A stretch of 15,087 bases of DNA from RAM1 sp943372585 (lineage in GTDB: Bacteria > Pseudomonadota > Gammaproteobacteria > Burkholderiales > Burkholderiaceae_C). This document shows positions 1 through 7,304 of the stretch, piece after piece. Both the position numbers and the translations under genes were made by a program. Numbering within the stretch: position 1 is the stretch's first letter; every line of letters begins with the position of its first letter. The notes below the pieces were generated by a model. That model worked only from the letters and a program-made list of their open reading frames with translations. It was not told where the DNA came from and ran no database searches. Location of the stretch: assembly GCA_943372585.1 (NCBI GenBank), contig CALRZF020000050.1, positions 1 through 15,087 on the forward strand. Direction: 5' to 3'.

Positions 1-1
1 G

Positions 2-478
2 CCCACGGGCTGGACGCTGCTGATGCTGGCCACCGGCCTGGGCCTGGGCGCACTGATCACCGGCGTGCCCGCGCTGCGCTGGGGCGTCAAGCTGTTTGGC
101 GTGGCCTACATGCTGTGGCTGGCGTGGAAGCTGGCGGGTGCCGGCCAGATGTCGCAGGTAGACACCTCGCGCCTGAACGTGACCTTCTGGCAGGGCGTGG
201 GCCTGCAGTTCGTGAATATCAAGGCCTGGATGCTGGCGCTGACGCTGACCGCCGGTTGGGTGGTGAACGCCGCGGGCCAGCCCGCAGCCAACCCCGGCCA
301 GCGCCTGGCCATCATCTGTGTGGTGATGATGGGTTTTGCCTTCAGCAGCAACTTCCTTTATGCGCTGATCGGCTCGCTGCTGCGCCAGTGGCTGGCGCAG
401 GGCAATCGCCTCTTGTGGTTCAACCGCGCATTGGCCTTCGTGCTGGTCGCCACAGCCGCCTGGATGCTCACCGTATGA
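2..478 (+). CDS. LysE/RhtB-family amino-acid exporter, 5'-truncated by the window edge
   Basis: This is the C-terminal part (about 158 residues visible) of a LysE/RhtB-type inner-membrane exporter, a family that expels amino acids or their derivatives. The frame is open from base 2, so the true start lies upstream and the internal ATG at 23 is not the start. Visible features are a hydrophobic segment, the conserved stretch GVAYMLWLAWKLA, then FWQGVGLQFVNIKAWMLAL, where the family has its N-x-K region, and two more hydrophobic segments running to the end. The complete family is about 200-210 residues, so roughly 50 residues including the PGPN motif are missing. The stop (476-478) overlaps the ATG of the downstream EamA exporter (ATGA), so the two are probably co-translated. 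The substrate cannot be read from the sequence. Confidence 0.85.
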   Translation, partial: PTGWTLLMLATGLGLGALITGVPALRWGVKLFGVAYMLWLAWKLAGAGQMSQVDTSRLNVTFWQGVGLQFVNIKAWMLALTLTAGWVVNAAGQPAANPGQRLAIICVVMMGFAFSSNFLYALIGSLLRQWLAQGNRLLWFNRALAFVLVATAAWMLTV

Positions 479-1377
479 AGCCAGAAGAGATCAGGGGCCT
501 GTGGCTCGGCTTGCTGGGCGTCACCATCTTTGCGCTGACGCTGCCCATGACGCGCCTGGCTGTGGGCACGCCCGATGCACCGCAGATGTCCGGCGTGTTC
601 ATCGCGCTGGGCCGGGCGGTGGTGGCCGCAGCACTGTCGGTCGCGTTCCTGCTGGCCACACGCGCACCCTGGCCGCGGCGGGAAGACTGGTGGCCGCTGG
701 CCATCACCTCGGCCGGTGTGGTGTTTGGTTTTCCGCTGTTCACCTCCGTGGCCATGCGCTATGTAGAGGCTGTGCACGCCAGCGTGATCGTGGGCGTGCT
801 GCCGCTGGCGACCGCCGCAGTGGGGGCGCTGCTGCACCGCCAGCGCCCGTCCAACGGTTTCTGGGTGTGCGCGGCCATTGGCAGCGCCCTGGTGGTGGGG
901 TTTGCCGTGCTGCGCAGCGGCAGCAGCGGCCTGAGCCTGCACCCGGCCGACGGCCTGCTGCTGGCCGCCATGGGCTGCGCCGCTGTGGGCTACGGCTATG
1001 GCGCCCGGCTGTCGCAACGCATGCGGGCCGAATACGTGATTTGCTGGGCGCTGGTCATGGCCCTGCCGCTCACCCTGCCTGCAGCCGCTTTGACCCTGCC
1101 GCGCGCGGACCTGCCGGCATCGGCCTGGTGGGGCTTTGCCTACGTAGCGGTGTTTTCCATGTGGCTGGGCTTTTTTGCCTGGTACCGCGGCCTGGCACTG
1201 GGCGGCACGGTGCGCGTGAGCCAGGTGCAGCTGGTGCAGCCGTTTTTGGGCATGCTGTTTGCCGTGCCGCTGCTGGGCGAGCGGCTGGACGCGGTGACGC
1301 TGGGCTTCGCGCTGGCTGTGATCGCCACTGTTTTCATCGGCAAGAAAATGCCTGTGCGGCCTGCCGCTACCCTTTGA
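475..1377 (+). CDS. EamA/DMT-superfamily transporter
   Basis: A 300-residue protein with about ten hydrophobic segments in two repeated halves, the usual size and layout of EamA (drug/metabolite transporter) permeases, many of which export amino acids or metabolites. The first half includes the SVAMRYVEAVHASVIVGVLP region, typical of the EamA domain where helix 3 meets helix 4. The second half ends with VQPFLGMLFAVPLLGERL, the conserved end-of-domain pattern containing the LGE motif. The frame is open far upstream (to 115), but the ATG at 475 gives the family's normal N-terminus (MKPEEIRGLWLGLLGVT) and overlaps the upstream stop as ATGA. It is followed after 14 bases by the aminotransferase gene. 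Substrate unknown; the neighbours suggest an amino acid or keto acid. Confidence 0.9.
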   Translation: MKPEEIRGLWLGLLGVTIFALTLPMTRLAVGTPDAPQMSGVFIALGRAVVAAALSVAFLLATRAPWPRREDWWPLAITSAGVVFGFPLFTSVAMRYVEAVHASVIVGVLPLATAAVGALLHRQRPSNGFWVCAAIGSALVVGFAVLRSGSSGLSLHPADGLLLAAMGCAAVGYGYGARLSQRMRAEYVICWALVMALPLTLPAAALTLPRADLPASAWWGFAYVAVFSMWLGFFAWYRGLALGGTVRVSQVQLVQPFLGMLFAVPLLGERLDAVTLGFALAVIATVFIGKKMPVRPAATL

Positions 1378-1391
1378 CTGGAGACTGAAAA

Positions 1392-2597
1392 ATGAAACTC
1401 AACGACCTGACCACCCCCCAATGGACAATGGCGCGCCGCGCCGAAAAGATGAACCCGTCCGTCATCCGCGAGATCCTCAAGGTCACCGAAAAGCCCGGCA
1501 TCATCAGCTTTGCTGGCGGCCTGCCTTCGCCCAAGACCTTTCCCATCACCGCGTTTTCCGAGGCCTGCGCCAAGGTGCTGCGCGAAGACGGCCAGGGCGC
1601 GCTGCAGTACGCCGCCAGCGAAGGCTACGGCCCGCTGCGCGAAGCGGTCGCCTCGCAACTGCCCTGGATGGTGGACCCGGCCCAGGTGCTGATCACCACC
1701 GGCAGCCAGCAGGGCCTGGACCTGGTGGCCAAGGTGCTGATCGACGCGGGCAGCCGCATCCTGGTGGAAACGCCGACCTACCTGGGCGCGCTGCAGGCCT
1801 TCACGCCCATGGAACCCGAGGTGGTGAGTGTGGCCAGCGACGCTGAAGGCATTGACGTGGACGACCTGGCGAAGAAGGCTGGCGCCGGCGATTCCCGGGC
1901 CCGCTTCCTGTACGTGCTGCCCAACTTCCAGAACCCCACCGGCCGCACCATGAGCGAGGCCCGCCGTGCCGCGCTGTCGGCCCGCGCTGCTGCGTTGGGC
2001 CTGCCCATCATTGAAGACAACCCCTACGGCGACCTGTGGTTTGACGCACCGCCGGCCCTGCCGCTGACCGCGCGCAACCCCGAGGGCTGCATCTACCTCG
2101 GCTCGTTCTCCAAGGTGCTGGCGCCGGGGCTGCGCCTGGGCTTCCTCGTCGCGCCGAAGTCCATGTACCCCAAGCTGCTGCAGGCCAAGCAGGCGGCCGA
2201 CCTGCACAGCCCCAGCTTCAACCAGCGCATGGTGTCCGAGGTGATGAAGCATGGCTTTCTGGACCGCCACGTGCCCACCATCCGCGCACTGTACAAGTCG
2301 CAGCGCGACGCCATGCTGGCGGCGCTGGCCCAAGAGATGGCGGGCCTGGACGTGCAATGGAACACGCCCGACGGCGGCATGTTCCTGTGGGCGCGGCTGC
2401 CCGCCGGCATGAGCGCGGTGGAACTCTTGCCAAAGGCCGTCGAGAAGAACGTGGCCTTTGTGCCCGGCGCGGCGTTTTACGCCGACAACGCCGATCCGCG
2501 CACGCTGCGCCTGAGCTTTGTGACGGCCAGCGTGGAGCAGATCAATACGGGCATTGCAGCGCTGGCCGCTGCCATTCGTGAATCGCGGGGCGGCTGA
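1392..2597 (+). CDS. PLP-dependent class I/II aminotransferase (LysN / MocR-domain-like)
   Basis: A 401-residue fold-type I aminotransferase. It resembles the LysN/2-aminoadipate and aromatic aminotransferase group, which is also the catalytic domain of MocR regulators, but there is no N-terminal GntR helix-turn-helix. The N-terminus carries the substrate-side motif ISFAGGLPSPKTFP. A glycine-rich region, TTGSQQGLDLV, should contact the PLP phosphate. NPTG is at 181-184, EDNPYGDLWF follows, the Schiff-base lysine is K241 in GSFSKVLAPG, and the carboxylate-binding arginine is about R373 in LRLSF. It would transfer an amino group between an amino acid and a 2-oxo acid in the cytoplasm. A good ribosome-binding site, GGAGA at 1380-1384, sits 7 bases before the ATG. 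The exact substrate is not determinable; neighbouring exporters suggest amino-acid turnover. Confidence 0.93.
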   Translation: MKLNDLTTPQWTMARRAEKMNPSVIREILKVTEKPGIISFAGGLPSPKTFPITAFSEACAKVLREDGQGALQYAASEGYGPLREAVASQLPWMVDPAQVLITTGSQQGLDLVAKVLIDAGSRILVETPTYLGALQAFTPMEPEVVSVASDAEGIDVDDLAKKAGAGDSRARFLYVLPNFQNPTGRTMSEARRAALSARAAALGLPIIEDNPYGDLWFDAPPALPLTARNPEGCIYLGSFSKVLAPGLRLGFLVAPKSMYPKLLQAKQAADLHSPSFNQRMVSEVMKHGFLDRHVPTIRALYKSQRDAMLAALAQEMAGLDVQWNTPDGGMFLWARLPAGMSAVELLPKAVEKNVAFVPGAAFYADNADPRTLRLSFVTASVEQINTGIAALAAAIRESRGG

Positions 2598-2600
2598 GCC

Positions 2601-3221
2601 ATGCTTCACATCTGGGGGCGCATCAGCTCCATCAACGTGCGCAAGGTGGTCTGGGCCGTGCAGTACCTCAACCTGACGCACCAGCGCACCGACGCGGGCG
2701 GGCAGTTCGGCATTGTGCAGACGCCCGACTACCTGGCGCGAAACCCCAACGCGCTGGTGCCGCTGCTGGAAGACGAGGGCTACAGCCTGTGGGAGTCCAA
2801 CGTCATCCTGCGTTACCTGTGCGCGCGCTACGCACCCGACACGCTGTACCCGCAGGACCTGAAAGCCCGGTTTGATGCCGAGCGCTGGATGGACTGGCAG
2901 CAGACCACGCTGAACCCCGCCGGGCGCGAGGCCTTTGTGCAGCTGATCCGCAGGCCCGGCGGGCAGGTGGATGTGGGCAAGGTGGAAGCGTCCATTGAGG
3001 CCACCACACCGCTGCTGGACCTGCTGGATGCGCATCTGTCGCGCCAGGCCTTCATGGCCGGCACACACCTGACCATGGCCGACATCCCCATCGCCTGTGA
3101 AGTCCACCGCTGGCGCGGCACCCCGCTGCCGCACCAGCCGCGCCCGCATCTGGACCGCTGGTACCAGCACATGCTGGCACTGCCCGCATCGCGCGGCGTG
3201 CTGGACATCGTTCTTTCCTGA
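2601..3221 (+). CDS. Glutathione S-transferase family protein
   Basis: A 206-residue protein with the two-domain layout of cytosolic glutathione S-transferases. The N-terminal thioredoxin-like domain (about 1-80) starts LHIWGRISSINVRK, with candidate catalytic Ser9/Ser10 and Asn12. It has the cis-proline at VP54 and the glutathione-binding Glu65-Ser66 in WESNVILRYL. The C-terminal helical domain (about 88-200) contains FMAGTHLTMADIPIA, the conserved N-capping box with aspartate. These enzymes conjugate or reduce electrophiles with glutathione. It starts 3 bases after the aminotransferase stop and ends 11 bases before the PhzF gene, so it is almost certainly in the same transcript. The physiological substrate is unknown; a detoxifying or isomerising role in the local pathway is inference. 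Confidence 0.9.
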   Translation: MLHIWGRISSINVRKVVWAVQYLNLTHQRTDAGGQFGIVQTPDYLARNPNALVPLLEDEGYSLWESNVILRYLCARYAPDTLYPQDLKARFDAERWMDWQQTTLNPAGREAFVQLIRRPGGQVDVGKVEASIEATTPLLDLLDAHLSRQAFMAGTHLTMADIPIACEVHRWRGTPLPHQPRPHLDRWYQHMLALPASRGVLDIVLS

Positions 3222-3232
3222 GCCCCATCACC

Positions 3233-4093
3233 ATGAAAACCCGCGCATTCAAGCAAGTCGATGTGTTCACCGCCGTGCCTTACCTGGGCAACCCGCTGGC
3301 TGTAGTCCTGGACGGCACCGGGCTGAGCACCGAGGAGATGCAGCACTTCACCAACTGGACCAATCTGTCGGAGGCCACCTTCTTGCTGCCGCCCACGCAG
3401 GCAGGTGCTGACTACAAGGTCCGCATCTTCTGCCCGGGGCGCGAGCTGCCTTTTGCCGGCCACCCGACCTTGGGCAGTTGCCACGCCTGGCTGCAGGCCG
3501 GCGGCAAGCCGCAGGGCGAGTACGTGGTGCAGGAATGCGGCGTGGGGCTGGTCAGGCTCAAGCGTGATGATGAGCGCCTGGCTTTTGCAGCCCCGCCACT
3601 GAAGAAGGGCGGCCCATTGTCCGAGGACGATGTGGCCCTGATTGCCCGCGGCCTGGGCGTGCCGCGCAGCGACATCGTGGCGCACGCCTGGTGCGACAAC
3701 GGCCCCAACTGGCGCGGCGTGATGTTGAAGTCGGCCGAACAGGTGCTGGCCGTGAACCCCGACGCCTCGGTGCTGGCCGGGCTGGATGTGGGCGTGGTGG
3801 GGCCGCGCGGCAAGGTCGGAGTTGTGGGCGCAAGCGACGCTGAAGGCATCGCCTTCGAAGTTCGCGCCTTTTTCCCCGGCAACAACGGCATGGCGGAGGA
3901 CCCGGTGACAGGCAGCCTGAATGCGGCGTTGGCGCAGTGGTTGATTGGGGCTGGGTTGGCGCCTTCTCGCTATGTGGCGAGTCAAGGGACTGCGTTGGGG
4001 CGTGCCGGGCGCGTGTTCGTTGAGCAGTCTGGTTCTGACATCTGGATCGGGGGCGGGTCTGTGACCTGCGTTGACGGGACGGTTGCGCTTTGA
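3233..4093 (+). CDS. PhzF-family isomerase/epimerase-like protein
   Basis: A 286-residue member of the PhzF family, named after the phenazine-pathway isomerase but widespread in bacteria without phenazines. It shows the two diagnostic half-motifs. GNPLAVV is near residue 19, LSEATFL carries the probable catalytic glutamate E47, and GRELPFAGHPTLG includes H77. The second-half motif, EDPVTGSLNAAL, has the aspartate D223. The length is normal for the family. It is the last gene of the first tight block (11 bases after the GST gene), followed by a 199-base repeat-rich gap. Its last roughly 58 codons (3920 to the stop) use TTG, GGG and TCT where the rest uses CTG, GGC and C-ending codons. No phenazine genes are in view, so a phenazine role is not supported. 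Confidence 0.92.
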   Translation: MKTRAFKQVDVFTAVPYLGNPLAVVLDGTGLSTEEMQHFTNWTNLSEATFLLPPTQAGADYKVRIFCPGRELPFAGHPTLGSCHAWLQAGGKPQGEYVVQECGVGLVRLKRDDERLAFAAPPLKKGGPLSEDDVALIARGLGVPRSDIVAHAWCDNGPNWRGVMLKSAEQVLAVNPDASVLAGLDVGVVGPRGKVGVVGASDAEGIAFEVRAFFPGNNGMAEDPVTGSLNAALAQWLIGAGLAPSRYVASQGTALGRAGRVFVEQSGSDIWIGGGSVTCVDGTVAL

Positions 4094-4100
4094 CCTTCTT

Positions 4101-4255
4101 GCTTTGCGGCTCGCGGCAAAGCCACGCCTGGGCGCACACCGGCCTGGGGGCTTCACTGGAACGGTCGCCTGCGGCGACTGCCCTGTGCTGCTCAGGGTTC
4201 GGTCGCACTGCGGAACTCGCTACGCGCTGCGCGCTACGCTCTAACAGCCGCAGTG
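4101..4255. repeat. Inverted-repeat-rich intergenic element
   Basis: The 199-base gap between the PhzF and VOC genes (4094-4292) contains three perfect inverted repeats in succession. GCTTTGC (4101-4107) pairs with GCAAAGC (4116-4122) around an 8-base loop. GTCGCC (4164-4169) pairs with GGCGAC (4173-4178) around a 3-base loop. CACTGCGG (4206-4213) pairs with CCGCAGTG (4248-4255) around a 34-base loop that itself repeats CTACGC and GCGC units. None is followed by a T-run. The layout resembles the REP-like interspersed elements seen between genes in many Comamonadaceae, but family membership would need a genome search. It may help end transcription or stabilise the upstream mRNA. A short + strand frame at 4090-4296 has no coding character. 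Confidence 0.6.
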
Positions 4256-4292
4256 AGTCAGAGCACGCCACAACACCGAGGAGAAACCAACA

Positions 4293-4979
4293 ATGACCGC
4301 CCGCCTCGATCACCTGGTCATCGTCGCCGCAACGCTGGAAGAAGGTCTGGCGTGGTGCGAAGCCACACTGGGTATCACCCCCGGCCCGGGCGGCGAACAC
4401 CCGCTGATGGGAACGCACAACCGTTTGTTCCGCGTGGCAACCGTGGACTACCCCCGGGCCTACGCCGAAATCATTGCCATCAATCCGGCCGCCCCCAACC
4501 CCGTGCCCGCACGCACCGGCCGCTGGTTTGACATGGACGATCCCGCCCTGCGAGCCCGTGTCGCGCAGGACGGCCCGCAACTGGTGCACTTTGTGGCCAA
4601 CGTGCCCGACGCGGCGCAGGCACTGGCCGCCTGGGCCGCGCTGGACATAGACCGCGGCCCGGCGCTGGCGGCGTCGCGCATGACGCCGCGCGGCCTGCTC
4701 GAATGGCAGATCACGGTGCGCGATGACGGGCAGCGGCTGTTTAACGGCACCCTGCCCACGCTCATTGAATGGGGCAGCGTGCACCCGGCGGGCCACATGA
4801 TGGAGTCGGGCGTGACGCTGCAGTCGCTGACCGCCTGGCACCCGCAGGCCGACGCATTGCGCGCGGCGTACCAGGCCATCGGTCTGCAGGGTGTGACCGT
4901 CAAGCAGGGGGCACCCAACCTGGTAGCGATCCTGCGCACACCGCGCGGCGCCGTGACGCTCGAATCAAAGGGAATATGA
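4293..4979 (+). CDS. Glyoxalase-like (VOC superfamily, Glyoxalase_3 type) protein
   Basis: A 228-residue protein of the vicinal-oxygen-chelate superfamily, closest in appearance to the glyoxalase-like domain family PF13468. The first beta-strand reads ARLDHLVIVAATLEEG, where His7 is the expected first metal ligand. A second strand, RAYAEIIAINP, carries an acidic residue in a typical ligand position. The C-terminal half has another paired-strand region, VHPAGHMMESGVTLQSL. Family members are metal-dependent enzymes acting on small organic substrates; the substrate here is unknown. A strong ribosome-binding site, GAGGAG at 4278-4283, lies 9 bases before the ATG. The gene opens the second block, and its stop is 1 base from the start of the RhtB exporter, so the two are translationally linked. 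Confidence 0.85.
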   Translation: MTARLDHLVIVAATLEEGLAWCEATLGITPGPGGEHPLMGTHNRLFRVATVDYPRAYAEIIAINPAAPNPVPARTGRWFDMDDPALRARVAQDGPQLVHFVANVPDAAQALAAWAALDIDRGPALAASRMTPRGLLEWQITVRDDGQRLFNGTLPTLIEWGSVHPAGHMMESGVTLQSLTAWHPQADALRAAYQAIGLQGVTVKQGAPNLVAILRTPRGAVTLESKGI

Positions 4980-4980
4980 C

Positions 4981-5613
4981 ATGTTGACGATCACCGAACT
5001 CGGCTGGTTTGCGCTGGCCGCCCTGCTGCTGGTGCTCACGCCCGGCCCCAACATGATTTACTGCGTATCGCGCACGCTGGTGCAGGGCCGCGCCGCGGGG
5101 CTGGTGTCGCTGGCCGGTGTGCTGCTGGGCTTTGTGGTGCACCTGATGGCCGCCGCCCTGGGCCTGACCGCCCTGCTCTTGGCCGTGCCGCTGGCGTTTG
5201 ACGCCATCAAGCTCGCGGGCGCCGCCTACCTGCTGTGGCTGGCCTGGCAGGCGGTGCGTCCGGGCGGCGCGGCGCCGTTCGAGGCCCGCGCACTGCCGGT
5301 GGACACGCCGGGCACGCTGTTTCGCATGGGGTTCCTGACCAACCTGCTCAACCCCAAGGTCGCCATGTTTTACCTGTCGTTCTTTCCGCAGTTTTTGCAC
5401 CCTGAGCGCGGCAGCGTGCTGCTGCAAAGCCTGGCGCTGGGTGCCGTGCAGATCGGCGTGAGCGGTGGCGTGAATGCGCTGATCATTCTGGGCGCCGGCA
5501 CCATCACCGCCTTCCTGTCGCAAAGCGCAGGCTGGTTGCGCGCACAACGCTATGTGATGGGCAGCGTGCTGGCTGTCCTGGCTGTGCGTATCGCATTCGA
5601 GGAGCGCAAGTGA
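4981..5613 (+). CDS. LysE/RhtB-family amino-acid exporter
   Basis: A complete 210-residue inner-membrane exporter of the RhtB/LysE family, which pumps out amino acids such as threonine, homoserine, leucine or lysine. The diagnostic PGPN motif is at residues 21-24 within the first membrane helix (VLTPGPNMIYC). A GLVSLAGVLLGFVVH segment follows, then the GAAYLLWLAWQAV helix, then the conserved FRMGFLTNLLNPKVAMFYLSFFPQFL region (NPK) and two C-terminal helices. Its ribosome-binding site AAAGGGA (4967-4973) lies inside the end of the VOC gene. The stop TGA (5611-5613) overlaps the GTG start of the dehydratase gene, pairing an exporter with an amino-acid-degrading enzyme. It is a second, separate copy relative to the truncated exporter at the left edge. 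Confidence 0.93.
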   Translation: MLTITELGWFALAALLLVLTPGPNMIYCVSRTLVQGRAAGLVSLAGVLLGFVVHLMAAALGLTALLLAVPLAFDAIKLAGAAYLLWLAWQAVRPGGAAPFEARALPVDTPGTLFRMGFLTNLLNPKVAMFYLSFFPQFLHPERGSVLLQSLALGAVQIGVSGGVNALIILGAGTITAFLSQSAGWLRAQRYVMGSVLAVLAVRIAFEERK

Positions 5614-6566
5614 ACTTCACCCGCGAACAGGTCCAGGCCGCGCAGCGCACGGTGTACGCCGCCATGCCGCCCACGCCGCAGTACGCCTGGCCGCTGCTGC
5701 AGCAACGCCTGGGCTTCAAGGTCTGGGTCAAGCACGAGAACCACACGCCCGCAGGCGCCTTCAAGGTGCGCGGCGGCCTGACGTACTTTGAACAGCTGGG
5801 CACCGTGAAGGGCGTGATCAGCGCCACGCGCGGCAACCACGGCCAGTCGGTCGGCTTTGCGGCGCGGCGCTACGGCATCCCGGCCACCATCGTGGTGCCG
5901 CACGGCAATTCACTGGAAAAGAACGCTGCCATGCGCGCCCTGGGTGTCACGCTCATTGAGCATGGAGACGACTTCCAGGCGGCGCGTGAACACGCCATCG
6001 GCCTGGCAGACACACAGGGCCTGCACATGGTGCCGTCGTTTCACCCCGAGCTGATCCGCGGCGTCATGACGTACTGGGTGGAGTTTTTTGAAAGCTTTGC
6101 CCACGGCGAAGAACCCGGCGTGGTGTTTGTGCCGCTGGGTTTGGGCTCGGGCTTCAGTGCCGCAGCGGCTGCGCGCGCGTACACCGGCGTGAAGACAAAG
6201 CTGATCGGCGTGGTGTCGGCCCACGCCACGATGTACCAGGATTCATTCCGCGCGCGCCGCGCGATCGAGTCCCCCGTGACCACGGTGCTGGCCGATGGCA
6301 TGGCCTGCCGCGTGCCCGAACCCGGTGCGCTGGACGCCCTGCTGCGCGAAGCCGACGACGTGGTGGCCGTGACCGACGACGAAGTGGCAGAGGCGATGCG
6401 CGTGCTGTTTGCCGACACCCACAACGTGGCTGAAGGCGCGGGCGCCGCGTCGCTGGCGGCTGCCATGCAGCAACGCGAGCGCCTGCAGGGCCAGGTGGTG
6501 GGCACCACGCTGTGCGGCGGCAACGTGGACAGCGCCGTGTTTGCGCGGGTACTGTCCCGCGCCTGA
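5610..6566 (+). CDS. Threonine/serine dehydratase-like PLP enzyme (no ACT domain)
   Basis: A 318-residue fold-type II PLP enzyme related to biodegradative threonine dehydratase and serine racemase. These deaminate threonine or serine (or hydroxyaspartate in some relatives) to a 2-oxo acid and ammonia. The Schiff-base lysine is K52 in AGAFKVRGG. The substrate loop GNHGQSVGFAA corresponds to the usual GNHAQG. The PLP-phosphate loop is GLGSG (177-181) rather than the classic GGGGL, and CGGNVD lies near the C-terminus. There is no regulatory ACT domain, so feedback by isoleucine is not expected. The start is GTG at 5610, overlapping the exporter stop (GTGA), with GAGGAG at 5599-5604 as ribosome-binding site. 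Because the phosphate and substrate loops are unusual, substrate assignment to threonine is tentative. Confidence 0.88.
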   Translation: MNFTREQVQAAQRTVYAAMPPTPQYAWPLLQQRLGFKVWVKHENHTPAGAFKVRGGLTYFEQLGTVKGVISATRGNHGQSVGFAARRYGIPATIVVPHGNSLEKNAAMRALGVTLIEHGDDFQAAREHAIGLADTQGLHMVPSFHPELIRGVMTYWVEFFESFAHGEEPGVVFVPLGLGSGFSAAAAARAYTGVKTKLIGVVSAHATMYQDSFRARRAIESPVTTVLADGMACRVPEPGALDALLREADDVVAVTDDEVAEAMRVLFADTHNVAEGAGAASLAAAMQQRERLQGQVVGTTLCGGNVDSAVFARVLSRA

Positions 6567-6632
6567 CAGCAGCAGGGCTGCGGCGTCACCCCCGCGACTG
6601 AGCCCGCACGCCCGCGTGGCCAGAATGGGCGC

Positions 6633-7304
6633 ATGGGCAATCTCTACCTCGTTCGTCACGGCCAGGCCTCGTTTGGCGAAGACGACTACGACAAACTCAG
6701 CGCACTCGGCCACAAGCAGAGCGTGCGCCTGGGCGAATACTTCGCGGCCAGGGGCGTCACATTTGACGCGGTGATCACGGGCACGCTGCGCCGCCATGCC
6801 GAGACCTTCACCGGCATTGCGCAGGGCATGGGCCTGCAGGCCGACGTGTTGCAGTGGCCGGGCCTGAATGAATACGACAGCGAGGCGGTCATCGCCACCA
6901 TTCACCCGCACAAGCTGGAAAAACCCACCTCGCCCGAGATGTACCGCCACCACTTCCGGTTGCTGCGCGACGGCTTGGGCCAATGGATGGCCGGCGTGGT
7001 GAGCCCGCGCGGCATGCCCAGCTACAGCGATTTCGTGTCCGGCATCACCAGTGCGCTGGACCATGTGCGCAAGGAACATTTCGGCAAGAACGTGCTGTTC
7101 GTTTCCAGCGGCGGCCCCATCTCGACCGCCGTGGGCCATGTGCTGGGCACTAGTGCAGAAACCACCATCGAGCTGAACCTGCGCATCCGCAACACCAGCG
7201 TGACCGAGTTTGCGTTCACGCCCAAGCGGCACATGCTGGTGACTTACAACAACCTGCCCCACCTGGACGAGGCGCAGTATAAGGACTGGGTCACCTACGC
7301 CTGA
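6633..7304 (+). CDS. Histidine phosphatase (phosphoglycerate-mutase-like) family protein
   Basis: A 223-residue member of the histidine phosphatase superfamily. The N-terminus has the catalytic core LVRHGQASFG, with R8, the nucleophilic H9 and G10. TGTLRRHAETF, near residue 50, supplies the second phosphate-binding arginine. The region that normally contains the second catalytic histidine (as HGG) reads VSSGGPIST, with Ser159 at the expected position. This may be a feature of a subfamily or may lower activity. The substrate is unknown and there is no signal peptide, so it should be cytoplasmic. It stands 66 bases after the dehydratase gene and converges with the FAD oxidoreductase gene; the two stop codons are 9 bases apart. 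Confidence 0.88.
   Translation: MGNLYLVRHGQASFGEDDYDKLSALGHKQSVRLGEYFAARGVTFDAVITGTLRRHAETFTGIAQGMGLQADVLQWPGLNEYDSEAVIATIHPHKLEKPTSPEMYRHHFRLLRDGLGQWMAGVVSPRGMPSYSDFVSGITSALDHVRKEHFGKNVLFVSSGGPISTAVGHVLGTSAETTIELNLRIRNTSVTEFAFTPKRHMLVTYNNLPHLDEAQYKDWVTYA

Noticed and set aside
115..474. N-terminal extension of the EamA gene
   Set aside because: The frame is open but overlaps the LysE-type gene, and the extra residues are not membrane-like. The ATG at 475 gives the normal N-terminus and a coupled ATGA overlap.
1140..3170. Long minus-strand reading frame (676 codons) opposite the EamA, aminotransferase and GST genes
   Set aside because: It is antisense to three genes with clear family motifs, its translation is His/Arg/Gln-rich low-complexity with no motif, and such frames are common in GC-rich DNA.
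3233..4093. Phenazine biosynthesis role for the PhzF-family protein
   Set aside because: No other phenazine gene is present, and the family is widespread in organisms that make no phenazines.
6567..6632. Terminator or promoter between the dehydratase and histidine phosphatase genes
   Set aside because: Only a 4-base stem (GCAG/CTGC) was visible, without a T-run, and no convincing -35/-10 pair.
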